Positions 34,070-41,917 of a stretch of DNA of 64,000 nucleotides are shown here, piece by piece. The DNA lies in the NCBI RefSeq assembly GCF_048537545.1, contig NZ_CP183218.1; one strand, given 5' to 3'. The position numbers were made by a program, and so were the translations under genes. The notes beneath the pieces were generated by a model. The model saw only the letters and a program-made list of their open reading frames with translations, did no database searches and had not been told where the DNA came from. The stretch comes from Chania fonticola_B (GTDB taxonomy: Bacteria; Pseudomonadota; Gammaproteobacteria; Enterobacterales; Enterobacteriaceae). The stretch's first letter is position 1. Every line of letters begins with the position of its first letter.

Positions 34070-34579
34070 TCAATAACTTTTTTGCCAGGCCAGGTATTGG
34101 TCGTATTTGCGCAGCGCAATGCGGTAGTTATCGCTCGCCGCCGGTGGCAGATCGTCAATAATACGCTGATGGTTGAAGGCGCTGGCAAACTGATCGGCAG
34201 GATAGTTGTGTGCCACCAGCATTTCATCCAGGCGCCGCAGGCGCACGACATATTCACGGATGGTGCTGTGGTTCATCTCGGTCTGTTCAAACAGATACTG
34301 TTTAAACGCCATGATGTCGAAGTAACTGGGGTGACTATTACAGGAGATTTCACTACAAAACCGGCATAGCGCGGTCAACTCGCTTTGCACGTTTTGCCAG
34401 ACCTGATCGTCAATCGGCTGATCCATCCGGGCGATGGCTTCCTTATTGATGATCTTGCCACGGAACACCAGTGCCATGCGGTCTAGCACCTTCTCGCACT
34501 GGGAACAATGGGTTTGGCTGTGTTTATAATCTTTCAGGTAGCGGCTGAGTGGCCGTTTCTTCAACTGTTTTCCTGGCAT
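34070..34579 (-). CDS. fliZ: Flagellar regulator FliZ
   Basis: Cytoplasmic regulator co-transcribed with fliA. In enterics it binds sigma-S-type promoters and modulates FlhDC activity, favouring motility over sessility. The 169 residues hold the recombinase-like N-terminal SAM/core fold; landmarks are RPLSRYLKDYKHSQTHCSQC, the Cys cluster LCRFCSEISC, and MNHSTIREYVVRLRRLDEML with the Arg-rich DNA-binding helix. 60 bases separate it from fliA on the same strand. Confidence 0.93.
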   Translation of the reverse strand: MPGKQLKKRPLSRYLKDYKHSQTHCSQCEKVLDRMALVFRGKIINKEAIARMDQPIDDQVWQNVQSELTALCRFCSEISCNSHPSYFDIMAFKQYLFEQTEMNHSTIREYVVRLRRLDEMLVAHNYPADQFASAFNHQRIIDDLPPAASDNYRIALRKYDQYLAWQKSY

Positions 34580-34639
34580 CTTTTGCAGTCCATTTATTGC
34601 GGCAGTAATCAGGTTGGTTAGGGAGGCAGGCTTGGGGGT

Positions 34640-35362
34640 TCAGTTGTCCTGAGCCAGACGTGCCCGCAGGCGTTTGATTGCCTGGCTATGCAACTGGCTG
34701 ACTCGCGACTCACCCACATCGAGCACTGCGCCAATTTCCTTCAGATTCAACTCCTCCTGGTAATACAGCGTCAGCACCAGTTTTTCGCGTTCCGGCAGCG
34801 CCTCGATGGCATCGATCACCCGCTGGCGCAGATTGCCTTCCAACAGTTGATGCAACGGATTGGCAGCTTCATGACCTTCCAGCACCGGTTCGGCGCTGTC
34901 GCCATGCTCTTCCTGCCATTCGTCGTAGGAAAATAGCTGGCTATTATTGGTGTCCAACAGGATCTGGCGATACTCGTCCAGCGAGACATCCAACCCCTGT
35001 GCCACCTCCATTTCGCTGGCCGGGCGGCCGAGCCGCTGTTCCAACTGCTGCATCATGCGCGCCACTTCCCGAGCGTTGCGGCGTACGCTGCGCGGCACCC
35101 AGTCACGGCTACGCAACTCGTCGAGCATCGCACCGCGAATACGCTGCACGGCATAGGTCGTGAAGGCCGTTCCTTGCAGGGCATCGTAACGCTCAACGGC
35201 GTTCAACAGCCCGATTCCCCCTGCTTGCAGCAGATCGTCCAGTTCCACGCTGGCGGGCAGCCTAACCTGCAGGCGTAACGCCTCGTGGCGCACTAGCGGA
35301 ACGTAGCGCAGCCAGAGAGAATTTTTGTCCATGACGCCTTCGGCGGTATACAGATCGCTCAC
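34640..35362 (-). CDS. fliA: Flagellar sigma factor FliA (sigma-28)
   Basis: Directs RNA polymerase to class 3 flagellar promoters (fliC, fliD, flgK and chemotaxis genes); held inactive by FlgM until the hook is finished. The 240 residues hold region 2 (SVELDDLLQAGGIGLLNAVE, RYDALQGTAFTTYAVQRIRG, MLDELRSRDWVPRSVRR), region 3, and region 4 with the helix-turn-helix YQEELNLKEIGAVLDVGESR. Matching sigma-28 sites are seen at 36894, 37014 and 55958. Confidence 0.97.
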   Translation of the reverse strand: MSDLYTAEGVMDKNSLWLRYVPLVRHEALRLQVRLPASVELDDLLQAGGIGLLNAVERYDALQGTAFTTYAVQRIRGAMLDELRSRDWVPRSVRRNAREVARMMQQLEQRLGRPASEMEVAQGLDVSLDEYRQILLDTNNSQLFSYDEWQEEHGDSAEPVLEGHEAANPLHQLLEGNLRQRVIDAIEALPEREKLVLTLYYQEELNLKEIGAVLDVGESRVSQLHSQAIKRLRARLAQDN

Positions 35363-35488
35363 TATGTCTAACCTGCGGATAACGGAGTCATGGCTATTAT
35401 CCGTAGCAGGCGCAATACCAATCGTCTGAACAGCCGTACAAAACGGGCTTTATTTGTGCCATGTAAAAACCCTGATGGCAGCAAAAGA

Positions 35489-35514
35489 CAAAAAACCCTG
35501 CCGAAGCAGGGTTT
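35489..35514 (-). terminator. fliC terminator
   Basis: On the minus strand AAACCCTGC-TTCG-GCAGGGTTT followed by more T, about 28 bases after the fliC stop. Strong rho-independent form with a TTCG loop. Confidence 0.9.
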
Positions 35515-35541
35515 GGATGACAGGCTAATCGGAGAGAGTGA

Positions 35542-36798
35542 TTAACGCAGCAGGGTCAGTACGTTCTGGGTAGACTGGTTAGCCTGGGCCAGAACAGAGG
35601 TGCCAGCCTGTTGCAGGATGTTGGCACGGCTCATGTTAGACACTTCGGTCGCGTAGTCGGCATCCTGAATACGAGACTGGGAAGCAGACAGGTTGTTCAC
35701 GGTGCTGTTCAGGTTGTTGATAACAGAATCGAAACGGTTCTGTACCGCACCCAGGGAAGAACGCAGGCCGTCAACCTGTGACAGAGCTTTGTCCAGGGTT
35801 GCCAGTGGGTCAGCAGTTTTTGGATCGGTAGACTGTTGCGCGCCTTTGGTTACTTTGCCAGATGCATCTACAGTAGCTGCATAGTAAGCGTCGTTACCGT
35901 TGTCATCCTTACCTTTAACCATATAACCTGATTTACCGGCTGGATCTGTATAGGTACGCAGTTCATCACTACCAGTTAAACCAGTAACGGCGGTGGTACC
36001 CACTTTAACTTGAGACTGTTCCTTGATACCAGCGGTTGGGTTAGTGGTCGCAGTGGTAGAATCCCAGGTCACTTTACCGTCAGCGGCAACGGTGGCATCG
36101 TAAATAGCACCATCGGTAGCTTTTACAAAGAAATCAGTGCCATTCGCAGTGTAAAGTTTGCCATCGCTGGTTTTTGTCGCTGCGTTACCATCAGCCTGAA
36201 TAGCCGGTGGCCCCATTTTATCAACGGTGGTCAATGCTGCGCCGCCCACTTTGGCAGTATCGATTGGGTTTGCAACGCTGAATTTATCCAAGCCCAGAGT
36301 TTTAGCATTAATATCTTTCAGATCGATATCAATGGTTTCACCATCATTAGCGCCAACCTGAATAGTCAACTTCTGATCGCTGCTCAAAACTTTCACGCCG
36401 TTGAAGTCGGTTTGCTCTGAAATACGGTTGATTTCGTTCAGACGCTGAGAGATTTCATCCTGGATTGACTGTAGGTCGCTGGATGAGTTAGAACCGTTCT
36501 GAGACTGCACGGTCAGACGACGGATGTTCTGCAGGTTGTCGTTGACTTCGTTCAGTGCGCCTTCAGTGGTCTGCGCCAGAGAGATACCGTCGTTAGCGTT
36601 ACGGGAAGCCTGAGTCAGGCCCTTGATGTTAGCTGTGAAACGGTTAGAGATCGCCTGACCCGCAGCGTCATCCTTCGCGCTGTTGATACGCAGACCGGAA
36701 GACAGACGCTCGATAGCGGTCCCCAGAGAAGACTGAGATTTGTTCAGGTTGTTCTGCGCCATCAGCGACAGGCTGTTGGTATTAATTACTTGTGCCAT
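35542..36798 (-). CDS. fliC: Flagellin FliC
   Basis: Filament subunit exported through the flagellum and polymerised under the FliD cap. The 418 residues have the conserved coiled-coil ends: N-terminal MAQVINTNSLSLMAQNNLNK through SSGLRINSAKDDAAGQAISN, and C-terminal SRIQDADYATEVSNMSRANI…QASTSVL-like LQQAGTSVLAQANQSTQNVL ending LLR. The middle (about 180-320) is the variable, surface-exposed D2/D3 part and is short compared with E. coli FliC (498 residues). Ribosome site AAGGA precedes the start; a sigma-28 promoter lies upstream. Confidence 0.97.
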   Translation of the reverse strand: MAQVINTNSLSLMAQNNLNKSQSSLGTAIERLSSGLRINSAKDDAAGQAISNRFTANIKGLTQASRNANDGISLAQTTEGALNEVNDNLQNIRRLTVQSQNGSNSSSDLQSIQDEISQRLNEINRISEQTDFNGVKVLSSDQKLTIQVGANDGETIDIDLKDINAKTLGLDKFSVANPIDTAKVGGAALTTVDKMGPPAIQADGNAATKTSDGKLYTANGTDFFVKATDGAIYDATVAADGKVTWDSTTATTNPTAGIKEQSQVKVGTTAVTGLTGSDELRTYTDPAGKSGYMVKGKDDNGNDAYYAATVDASGKVTKGAQQSTDPKTADPLATLDKALSQVDGLRSSLGAVQNRFDSVINNLNSTVNNLSASQSRIQDADYATEVSNMSRANILQQAGTSVLAQANQSTQNVLTLLR

Positions 36799-36893
36799 AA
36801 TTTGCTTTCCTTACGAATCAGTTGCGACGTTCGCATTCACAATTAAAGGGTTCGGACCTTGTTGGTCCACGGCGTCAACCACCGTCTCCTCAG

Positions 36894-36920
36894 GTATCGG
36901 CGCTCCCCCCACAACCTTTA
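36894..36920 (-). promoter_or_regulatory. Sigma-28 promoter of fliC
   Basis: Minus strand: TAAAGGTT, 11-base spacer, GCCGATAC; consensus TAAAGTTT-N11-GCCGATAA. It is about 96 bases before the fliC start. FliA should drive late flagellin expression from here. Confidence 0.88.
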
Positions 36921-37013
36921 GATTTTTTTTCCGTTTTTTTCACTTTTCGCCAATGGCGCGAATAACGCTGTTTTTCCCTCTTCTACTGCGCCATCGTTTT
37001 TTCTATTTATCCG

Positions 37014-37040
37014 TAAACTTTTTACATACTGAGCCGATAA
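37014..37040 (+). promoter_or_regulatory. Sigma-28 promoter of fliDST
   Basis: TAAACTTT, 11-base spacer, GCCGATAA: a near-perfect FliA promoter 42 bases before the fliD ATG, divergent from that of fliC. Confidence 0.92.
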
Positions 37041-37081
37041 CGCATAGAGCGTAAAAGTCATTGACCATAGGAGAATCACGA

Positions 37082-38485
37082 ATGGCATCGATTAGTTCAT
37101 TAGGCATCGGCTCAGGGCTGGACCTCAACGGCTTGCTGGACAAGCTGACCAAGGCGGAACAACAACGTCTGACACCTTATACAACCCAGCAAACCAGCTA
37201 TAACGCCAAGCTGACTGCCTACGGCACGTTGAAAAGCTCGCTGGAAAAATTCGATAACCTGAGCAAGGATTTGGCCAAGCCAGAATTCTTTAACAATACT
37301 ACCGCCACCACTCACGATCAGTTTAACGTGACTACCACCGCCAAATCGGTCCCGGGTAATTACAGCGTCGAGGTGCTGCATCTGGCACAGCCGCAAACCT
37401 TGACGACAAAGGCCGATATTAACGATCAAGCGGAGAAACTGGGCACTAGCGGCGCCAGCGATCGTTCAATATCGATCACCGCTGGCAACCCCCCTAAAGA
37501 GGTCAAAATCCCGCTAGGTGACGATCAAACCTCACTGCTGGAAATGCGTGATGCGATTAACGGCGCCAAAGCCGGGGTGAACGCCACCATCATGCGCGTG
37601 GGCGACAACGACTATCAGTTGGCCATCAGTTCCTCCACCACCGGCGAAAAAAATACGGTTAAGGTGCAGGTTAATAATGACGATAAACTGGGAGCGATCT
37701 TAAATTATGATCCTACCAGCACCAGCAACGCGATGAAGGAAACGGTCAAAGGCCAGGATGCCGAGTTGACCATTAACGGTACCACCATCAAGCGCAGCAC
37801 CAACTCGATCGCCGACGCCCTGCAAGGGGTGACGCTGGATCTGAAAACCATCACCAAACCGGGCGAACCGCAGAACCTGGTGGTCACCGCCGATAAAAGC
37901 GGCACCTCGGACAAGGTCAAGGCTTGGGTTGATAGCTATAACTCGCTGTTGGATACCTTTAATTCCCTGACGAAATACACCCCAGTAAAGAGTGGTGAAG
38001 CACAGAACAACAAAAATGGGGCGCTGTTGGGTGACAACACGCTGCGCGGCATCCAATCCTCCATTAAGAGCGCGCTAAGCGCCGCACAGGACAACCCGGA
38101 GCTGAAGGGCTTGGGCAACCTGGGTATTACTACCAATACCAAAACCGGCAAACTGGAATTGGACAGCGAAAAGTTAAAAAAAGCGATCGATGAAAAACCC
38201 GATCAGGTGGCCAATTTCTTCGCTGGTGATGGTAAAGAGAGCGGTATGGCGACGGAAATCCACAATGAGATCCAAAACTATATCAAGGCCGGTGGCGTGA
38301 TTGAGAACTCGACCAAGAGTATCAATACCAACCTCGACCGTTTGAATACCCAAATCACCCGCGTGACCGAAAGTATTCAAAGCTCCATCGATCGTTACAA
38401 ACAGCAATTTGTTCAGTTGGATACCATGATGTCGAAACTGAATGGTACCAGTAATTATTTAACCCAACAGTTCACGTCTAAATAG
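37082..38485 (+). CDS. fliD: Flagellar filament cap protein FliD
   Basis: Pentameric cap at the filament tip that folds incoming flagellin. 467 residues, beginning MASISSLGIGSGLDLNGLLD as in enteric FliD, with helical ends (D0/D1; C-terminal coiled coil STKSINTNLDRLNTQITRVT … QFVQLDTMMSKLNGTSNYLT) and a beta-rich middle. The start at 37082 has AGGAG upstream; a TTG/ATG seven codons earlier was rejected. First gene of fliDST. Confidence 0.96.
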   Translation: MASISSLGIGSGLDLNGLLDKLTKAEQQRLTPYTTQQTSYNAKLTAYGTLKSSLEKFDNLSKDLAKPEFFNNTTATTHDQFNVTTTAKSVPGNYSVEVLHLAQPQTLTTKADINDQAEKLGTSGASDRSISITAGNPPKEVKIPLGDDQTSLLEMRDAINGAKAGVNATIMRVGDNDYQLAISSSTTGEKNTVKVQVNNDDKLGAILNYDPTSTSNAMKETVKGQDAELTINGTTIKRSTNSIADALQGVTLDLKTITKPGEPQNLVVTADKSGTSDKVKAWVDSYNSLLDTFNSLTKYTPVKSGEAQNNKNGALLGDNTLRGIQSSIKSALSAAQDNPELKGLGNLGITTNTKTGKLELDSEKLKKAIDEKPDQVANFFAGDGKESGMATEIHNEIQNYIKAGGVIENSTKSINTNLDRLNTQITRVTESIQSSIDRYKQQFVQLDTMMSKLNGTSNYLTQQFTSK

Positions 38486-38508
38486 GCGCGTTAACCAGGT
38501 AAAATAGC

Positions 38509-38919
38509 ATGTACAACCGCAGCGGAACCCAGGCTTACGCCCAGGTTAGTGTAGAAAGTGGCGTGATGGGTGCCAGCCCGCACCAGCTCATCGTGATGCT
38601 ATTCGACGGGGCGCTCAGCGCCCTGCTTCGTGCACGCATCCTGATGGATCAGGGGAATATCGCCGGCAAGGGGCTGGCGATCTCAAAAGCCATTAATATC
38701 ATTGATAACGGGCTAAAAAATGGCCTCAATCATGAACAGGGAGGGGAGATCGCCGATAATCTCGCCGCCTTATATGACTATATGAAACGCCGTCTGATGC
38801 AGGCCAACCTGCACAATGATGTCGCAGCCCTTGACGAAGTCAGCGGGCTGCTGGAGAACATTGCCGACGCCTGGCGTCAAATTGGCCCCAATTATCAACC
38901 CGTTCAGGACGGCGTATAA
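38509..38919 (+). CDS. fliS: Flagellin export chaperone FliS
   Basis: Cytoplasmic chaperone that binds the C-terminus of flagellin and prevents early polymerisation. 136 residues, all-helical, with the family start YNRSGTQAYAQVSVESGVMG, SPHQLIVMLFDGALSALLRA and the helix NLAALYDYMKRRLMQANLHN. It follows fliD by 23 bases and ends on the first base of the fliT start (TAATG). Confidence 0.96.
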   Translation: MYNRSGTQAYAQVSVESGVMGASPHQLIVMLFDGALSALLRARILMDQGNIAGKGLAISKAINIIDNGLKNGLNHEQGGEIADNLAALYDYMKRRLMQANLHNDVAALDEVSGLLENIADAWRQIGPNYQPVQDGV

Positions 38920-39287
38920 TGGAACACCACCAACAACTGCTATTGGCCTATCAAAAGATCCATAGCCTGAGCGAGCAAATGATCACACTGGCGCAGGCTG
39001 GCCAGTGGGATGCGCTGATTGAAATGGAGATCACCTACGTTCAGGCGGTAGAAAAAACCGCCCAACTGGCGGGTATCCCTGAGCCATCTTCGAGCTTGCA
39101 GGATATTTTACGCGGTAAATTGCAGCAAATCCTCAAAAACGAAACCGAAGTGAAGCGACTGATGCAGCGACGCATGGACGAATTAACGGTTTTGATCGGG
39201 CAGTCTACCCGCCAGAGCGCGGTCAACAGCACCTACGGTCAATTCCATGACCGCGCTTTGCTGCTTGGTGAGCCGCAATCAAGATAA
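38919..39287 (+). CDS. fliT: Flagellar chaperone FliT
   Basis: Export chaperone for FliD; in enterics it also inhibits FlhDC when free. 122 residues, helical, with QLLLAYQKIHSLSEQMITLA at the N-terminus, a WDALIEMEITYVQAVEK helix and the C-terminal MQRRMDELTVLIGQSTRQ. Its ATG overlaps the fliS stop by one base. Confidence 0.92.
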   Translation: MEHHQQLLLAYQKIHSLSEQMITLAQAGQWDALIEMEITYVQAVEKTAQLAGIPEPSSSLQDILRGKLQQILKNETEVKRLMQRRMDELTVLIGQSTRQSAVNSTYGQFHDRALLLGEPQSR

Positions 39288-39600
39288 ATCTTATGTTTAA
39301 CCGCCTATCCTAAGTAATTAATAGGATAAAACACTATTATTATCCCGTTGCACCATAATATAAACGCATGAGATTTGAATAATTCGTATGGCAGGTAATG
39401 CATGAAAATGCAAACCGCTGGCACTATTGCCGATTTAATGGATAACACTTATCCCGACACGGACGTTTTCTGTTCAACAGGAAACTGATTCTTGACAAGT
39501 AAATTATCGAGTTGTGATCGGCAACAGGCGAAAAAATGTTGCTCCATCCTCCAGCAAAGCGTAAAGATATTCGTAGATAATAACGATGAAATGAATATTG
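39288..39600. other. Gap between fliT and the AraC-type gene
   Basis: 313 A+T-rich bases. A stem TATCCTA / TAGGATA (39306-39328) lies 18 bases after fliT and may end the fliDST message, though it lacks a T-run. A TTGACA at 39492-39497 could be a -35 element for the AraC gene, but no good -10 is seen at the right distance. No gene is supported. Confidence 0.4.
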
Positions 39601-40467
39601 ATGGAACGCTTAATTAATTTTTGTCCCGGGATCGGTGCCTCAGCACACATCATTCAGCATACTGAACTGCGACTTCCGTCGCTCTATTTTGAGCAGACGC
39701 ATCTGTTTTTGATTCAGCAAGGGCAAACACGTATACGGTGGAAGCAACGGGAGGTGGTAGCTCGCGCCGGAGAGCTGTTGATCGTAGAAGGTGGGCTAAC
39801 CGCCGATGTGATTAATAGTCTTTCAGACAGCGGAGTATACAGCTGCCAACTGCTGATTTGCGATCCCTTGCTGTTTGATACGGTAGCCAATGCGCCTATC
39901 GCGCCGCCTACCCCTTTCACTGGCGTCACTACGCTGACGAAGCTGCCCTGCCCGTTCTTGCACAGTTTTGAAACCGCGGCGCTGGCACTGACGCTGCACG
40001 ATCGTTTTCCCCAGATGATTATCCGCCATAAAATGTGCGAAATCCTACTGTGGCTGGCACACCTGGGGATCCGCTTTACTCACCAGGAAGCCAATAATCT
40101 GACCCAGCAGGTGCGCCGCTTGCTGGCAAGCGATCCGCAACGGATTTGGACCGCCGCCGAAGTGGCTGAAAATCTGATGATGAGCGAGGTGGTGCTGCGG
40201 CGCAAACTGTCGGCGGAGAATAGCGCCTTGCGCAACCTGATGATCGATGTACGTATGAGCCGCGCGCTGCTGTTATTGCAGGCCACAGACTGGCCGATCT
40301 CCGCCATTGCACAATATGTGAGCTATGAAAGTTCTTCTCGTTTTGCCGAACGCTTTCGTAAACGATTCGGCTTCGCACCTACCGCCATCCGTGGGCACCA
40401 GCGAATTATGCAGCCCACCGCCGCGCAGCCTCCGGCATATCCATGGCTAAATACGGTAGAGGAATAG
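39601..40467 (+). CDS. AraC-family transcriptional regulator inside the flagellar locus
   Basis: A 288-residue DNA-binding protein. The N-terminal half is a cupin-like sensor region (LFLIQQGQTRIRWKQREVVA, RAGELLIVEGGLTADVINSL); the C-terminal half has the two AraC helix-turn-helix motifs (WTAAEVAENLMMSEVVLRRK and WPISAIAQYVSYESSSRFAE) and the FRKRFGFAPTAIR signature. The start was taken at ATG 39601; TTG directly before it is also in frame. It resembles enteric virulence-type AraC activators (GadX/AdiY-like length and layout), but the target is unknown. It stands alone between fliDST and fliE. Confidence 0.82.
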   Translation: MERLINFCPGIGASAHIIQHTELRLPSLYFEQTHLFLIQQGQTRIRWKQREVVARAGELLIVEGGLTADVINSLSDSGVYSCQLLICDPLLFDTVANAPIAPPTPFTGVTTLTKLPCPFLHSFETAALALTLHDRFPQMIIRHKMCEILLWLAHLGIRFTHQEANNLTQQVRRLLASDPQRIWTAAEVAENLMMSEVVLRRKLSAENSALRNLMIDVRMSRALLLLQATDWPISAIAQYVSYESSSRFAERFRKRFGFAPTAIRGHQRIMQPTAAQPPAYPWLNTVEE

Positions 40468-40506
40468 ATGCTGGGTTTAACAACGGCAGGCTGAGGATGT
40501 GACTAA

Positions 40507-40523
40507 GGCCACCCTGAGTGGCC
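40507..40523 (-). terminator. Hairpin after the small membrane protein gene
   Basis: GGCCAC-CCTGA-GTGGCC, six bases beyond the stop of the small minus-strand gene at 40530 and about 40 bases past the AraC gene on the plus strand; usable by both. The T-tract is weak. Confidence 0.5.
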
Positions 40524-40529
40524 CGTACA

Positions 40530-40625
40530 TCAGTTGAGTTTAACTAACACATAGGTCAATACGGCCAACACAATTAACATGACAATGCTGAAAAAACGCC
40601 ATCTTACTTCACTTTTAGTGCTCAT
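40530..40625 (-). CDS. 31-residue single-pass small membrane protein
   Basis: Reads MSTKSEVRWRFFSIVMLIVL then AVLTYVLVKLN and stop: a charged N-terminus, one hydrophobic helix of about 18-20 residues and a short tail, the layout of a stress-type small membrane protein. GGGAAAAGTG precedes the ATG, and a hairpin follows the stop. I do not recognise the family. It is too short for routine gene finding. Confidence 0.55.
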   Translation of the reverse strand: MSTKSEVRWRFFSIVMLIVLAVLTYVLVKLN

Positions 40626-41039
40626 CACTTTTCCCGAATAAATACTATTAGCGCGATAATTTCCATAGAAAAAATAACATCCTTGTAAAGCTGTGGATCT
40701 TTCATCTTATTCACAAAGCATCAGCCTACTCCAAAGCACGGTCAAAAAAATAATAGCCACCGCACAACAGGAATTAGGTCTTTCAATAAAACAGAGATAT
40801 TTCTTTAAGTTACACCGCTCACGGTTCTCTGGCATTGCTTGAATGAGACTCAATCTCTTCAGCGTAAGCGATTATTTTTTTGCGTGGTTTACGAGCGACA
40901 CCGTACGAATCCACTCAAAGATATAAGACAGTTCCTGGGCTCGATGAGGATATATCTACATTACACCCTCGCTAATTGACATTTAGGACAATAACTACAA
41001 ATATTAGCTTAATTAACCAATTTCAAGGAGGATAAGATA

Positions 41040-41183
41040 ATGGAGTATTTGGTAGCATCGCTGACTGTTTTATGCCTTTTTTCCTTTAAGAAACACGCCA
41101 AAGTCATTGATAGTAAAAAGATTGGTGTTGCCCATAAAAAACACCGACGACGCTCAAGACACCGGCTTGCCATGATTTATTGA
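41040..41183 (+). CDS. 47-residue basic small protein
   Basis: Starts at 41040 with a near-ideal AAGGAGG seven bases upstream. It reads MEYLVASLTVLCLFSFKKHA followed by a Lys/Arg/His-rich tail (KKHRRRSRHRLAMIY). A short hydrophobic N-terminal segment and very basic C-terminus suggest membrane or nucleic-acid association. Family unknown. The strong ribosome site is the main evidence. The region 40640-41030 before it is A+T-rich and otherwise empty. Confidence 0.6.
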   Translation: MEYLVASLTVLCLFSFKKHAKVIDSKKIGVAHKKHRRRSRHRLAMIY

Positions 41184-41284
41184 TTAGGCAAACGGGTCGA
41201 AAACCACTGAAAATCACATTAGGGAGGCTTACGCCAATACAGAATAGATTATCTGTTTGCGCTATAGCCACCCTTTATTTACCG

Positions 41285-41602
41285 CTACACCGCCATATTC
41301 ATGACGTCTTGATAAGCCGCAACCAGTTTATTACGTACCTGCACACCCAGTTGCAAAGACACCGAAGACTTCTGCAGATCGACCATCACGTCGTTCAAAC
41401 TGATACCCGGCACACCCAATTCAAAATCCTGTGCTTGCTGACGCGCAGTTTGCTGAGTCTCGCTGATCTTACCGAGAGCCGCCTTTAACTCATTGGCAAA
41501 ACTGGCTCCCTGCACCGGATCGTTTTGTCGCAGCGCTCCGGCCTGAACCGCCGTGGCTTGCAACTGCTGCACCACTCCTTCAATACCCTGAATTGCCATC
41601 AT
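41285..41602 (-). CDS. fliE: Flagellar hook-basal body protein FliE
   Basis: Joins the MS ring (FliF) to the proximal rod. 105 residues, starting MMAIQGIEGVVQQLQATAVQ and ending LQLGVQVRNKLVAAYQDVMNMAV, the conserved FliE C-terminus. GAGG precedes the start; the second Met may be used. Divergent from fliF, as in E. coli. Confidence 0.95.
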   Translation of the reverse strand: MMAIQGIEGVVQQLQATAVQAGALRQNDPVQGASFANELKAALGKISETQQTARQQAQDFELGVPGISLNDVMVDLQKSSVSLQLGVQVRNKLVAAYQDVMNMAV

Positions 41603-41917
41603 GACCTCGTTACTTCATTCATACCCTATGGATTTCAAGCGCTGGCCTGAAAAACGGCGGGAAAACCGCGCCTTCATTCGCCTGCATGATCCCGATGCTG
41701 CACACCCTACCACAGTGCTTTCCGGTTAAAGCGGCTAATTAACTGCAAAAACACCGGTTTATCGGGCCATCAAAACTTGCCCCTAGAGCAAATAATGGCA
41801 TGCCCAAAAATGGGGGCGCTTTTGTTAGGCCGTAAAGAACTGTGTATTCAGGGAGTCTGTTTTGTCATCACACAACAACGCTAGCCATACCTCGAACCCG
41901 CCAGAGTGGGTACCAGC
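41603..41917. promoter_or_regulatory. fliE-fliF divergent promoter region
   Basis: 315 bases that must carry the class 2 (FlhDC-dependent) promoters of fliE and fliF. No sigma-28 match was found, and I could not place an FlhDC box confidently. A 20-codon frame beginning with TTG at 41862 behind GGGAG ends at 41921, overlapping the fliF ATG (ATGA); see findings. Confidence 0.45.

Noticed and set aside
39402..39489. 28-codon plus-strand frame (MKMQTAGTIADLMDNTYPDT…) after fliT
   Set aside because: Ribosome site poor, short, no hydrophobic or charged pattern suggesting a real small protein.
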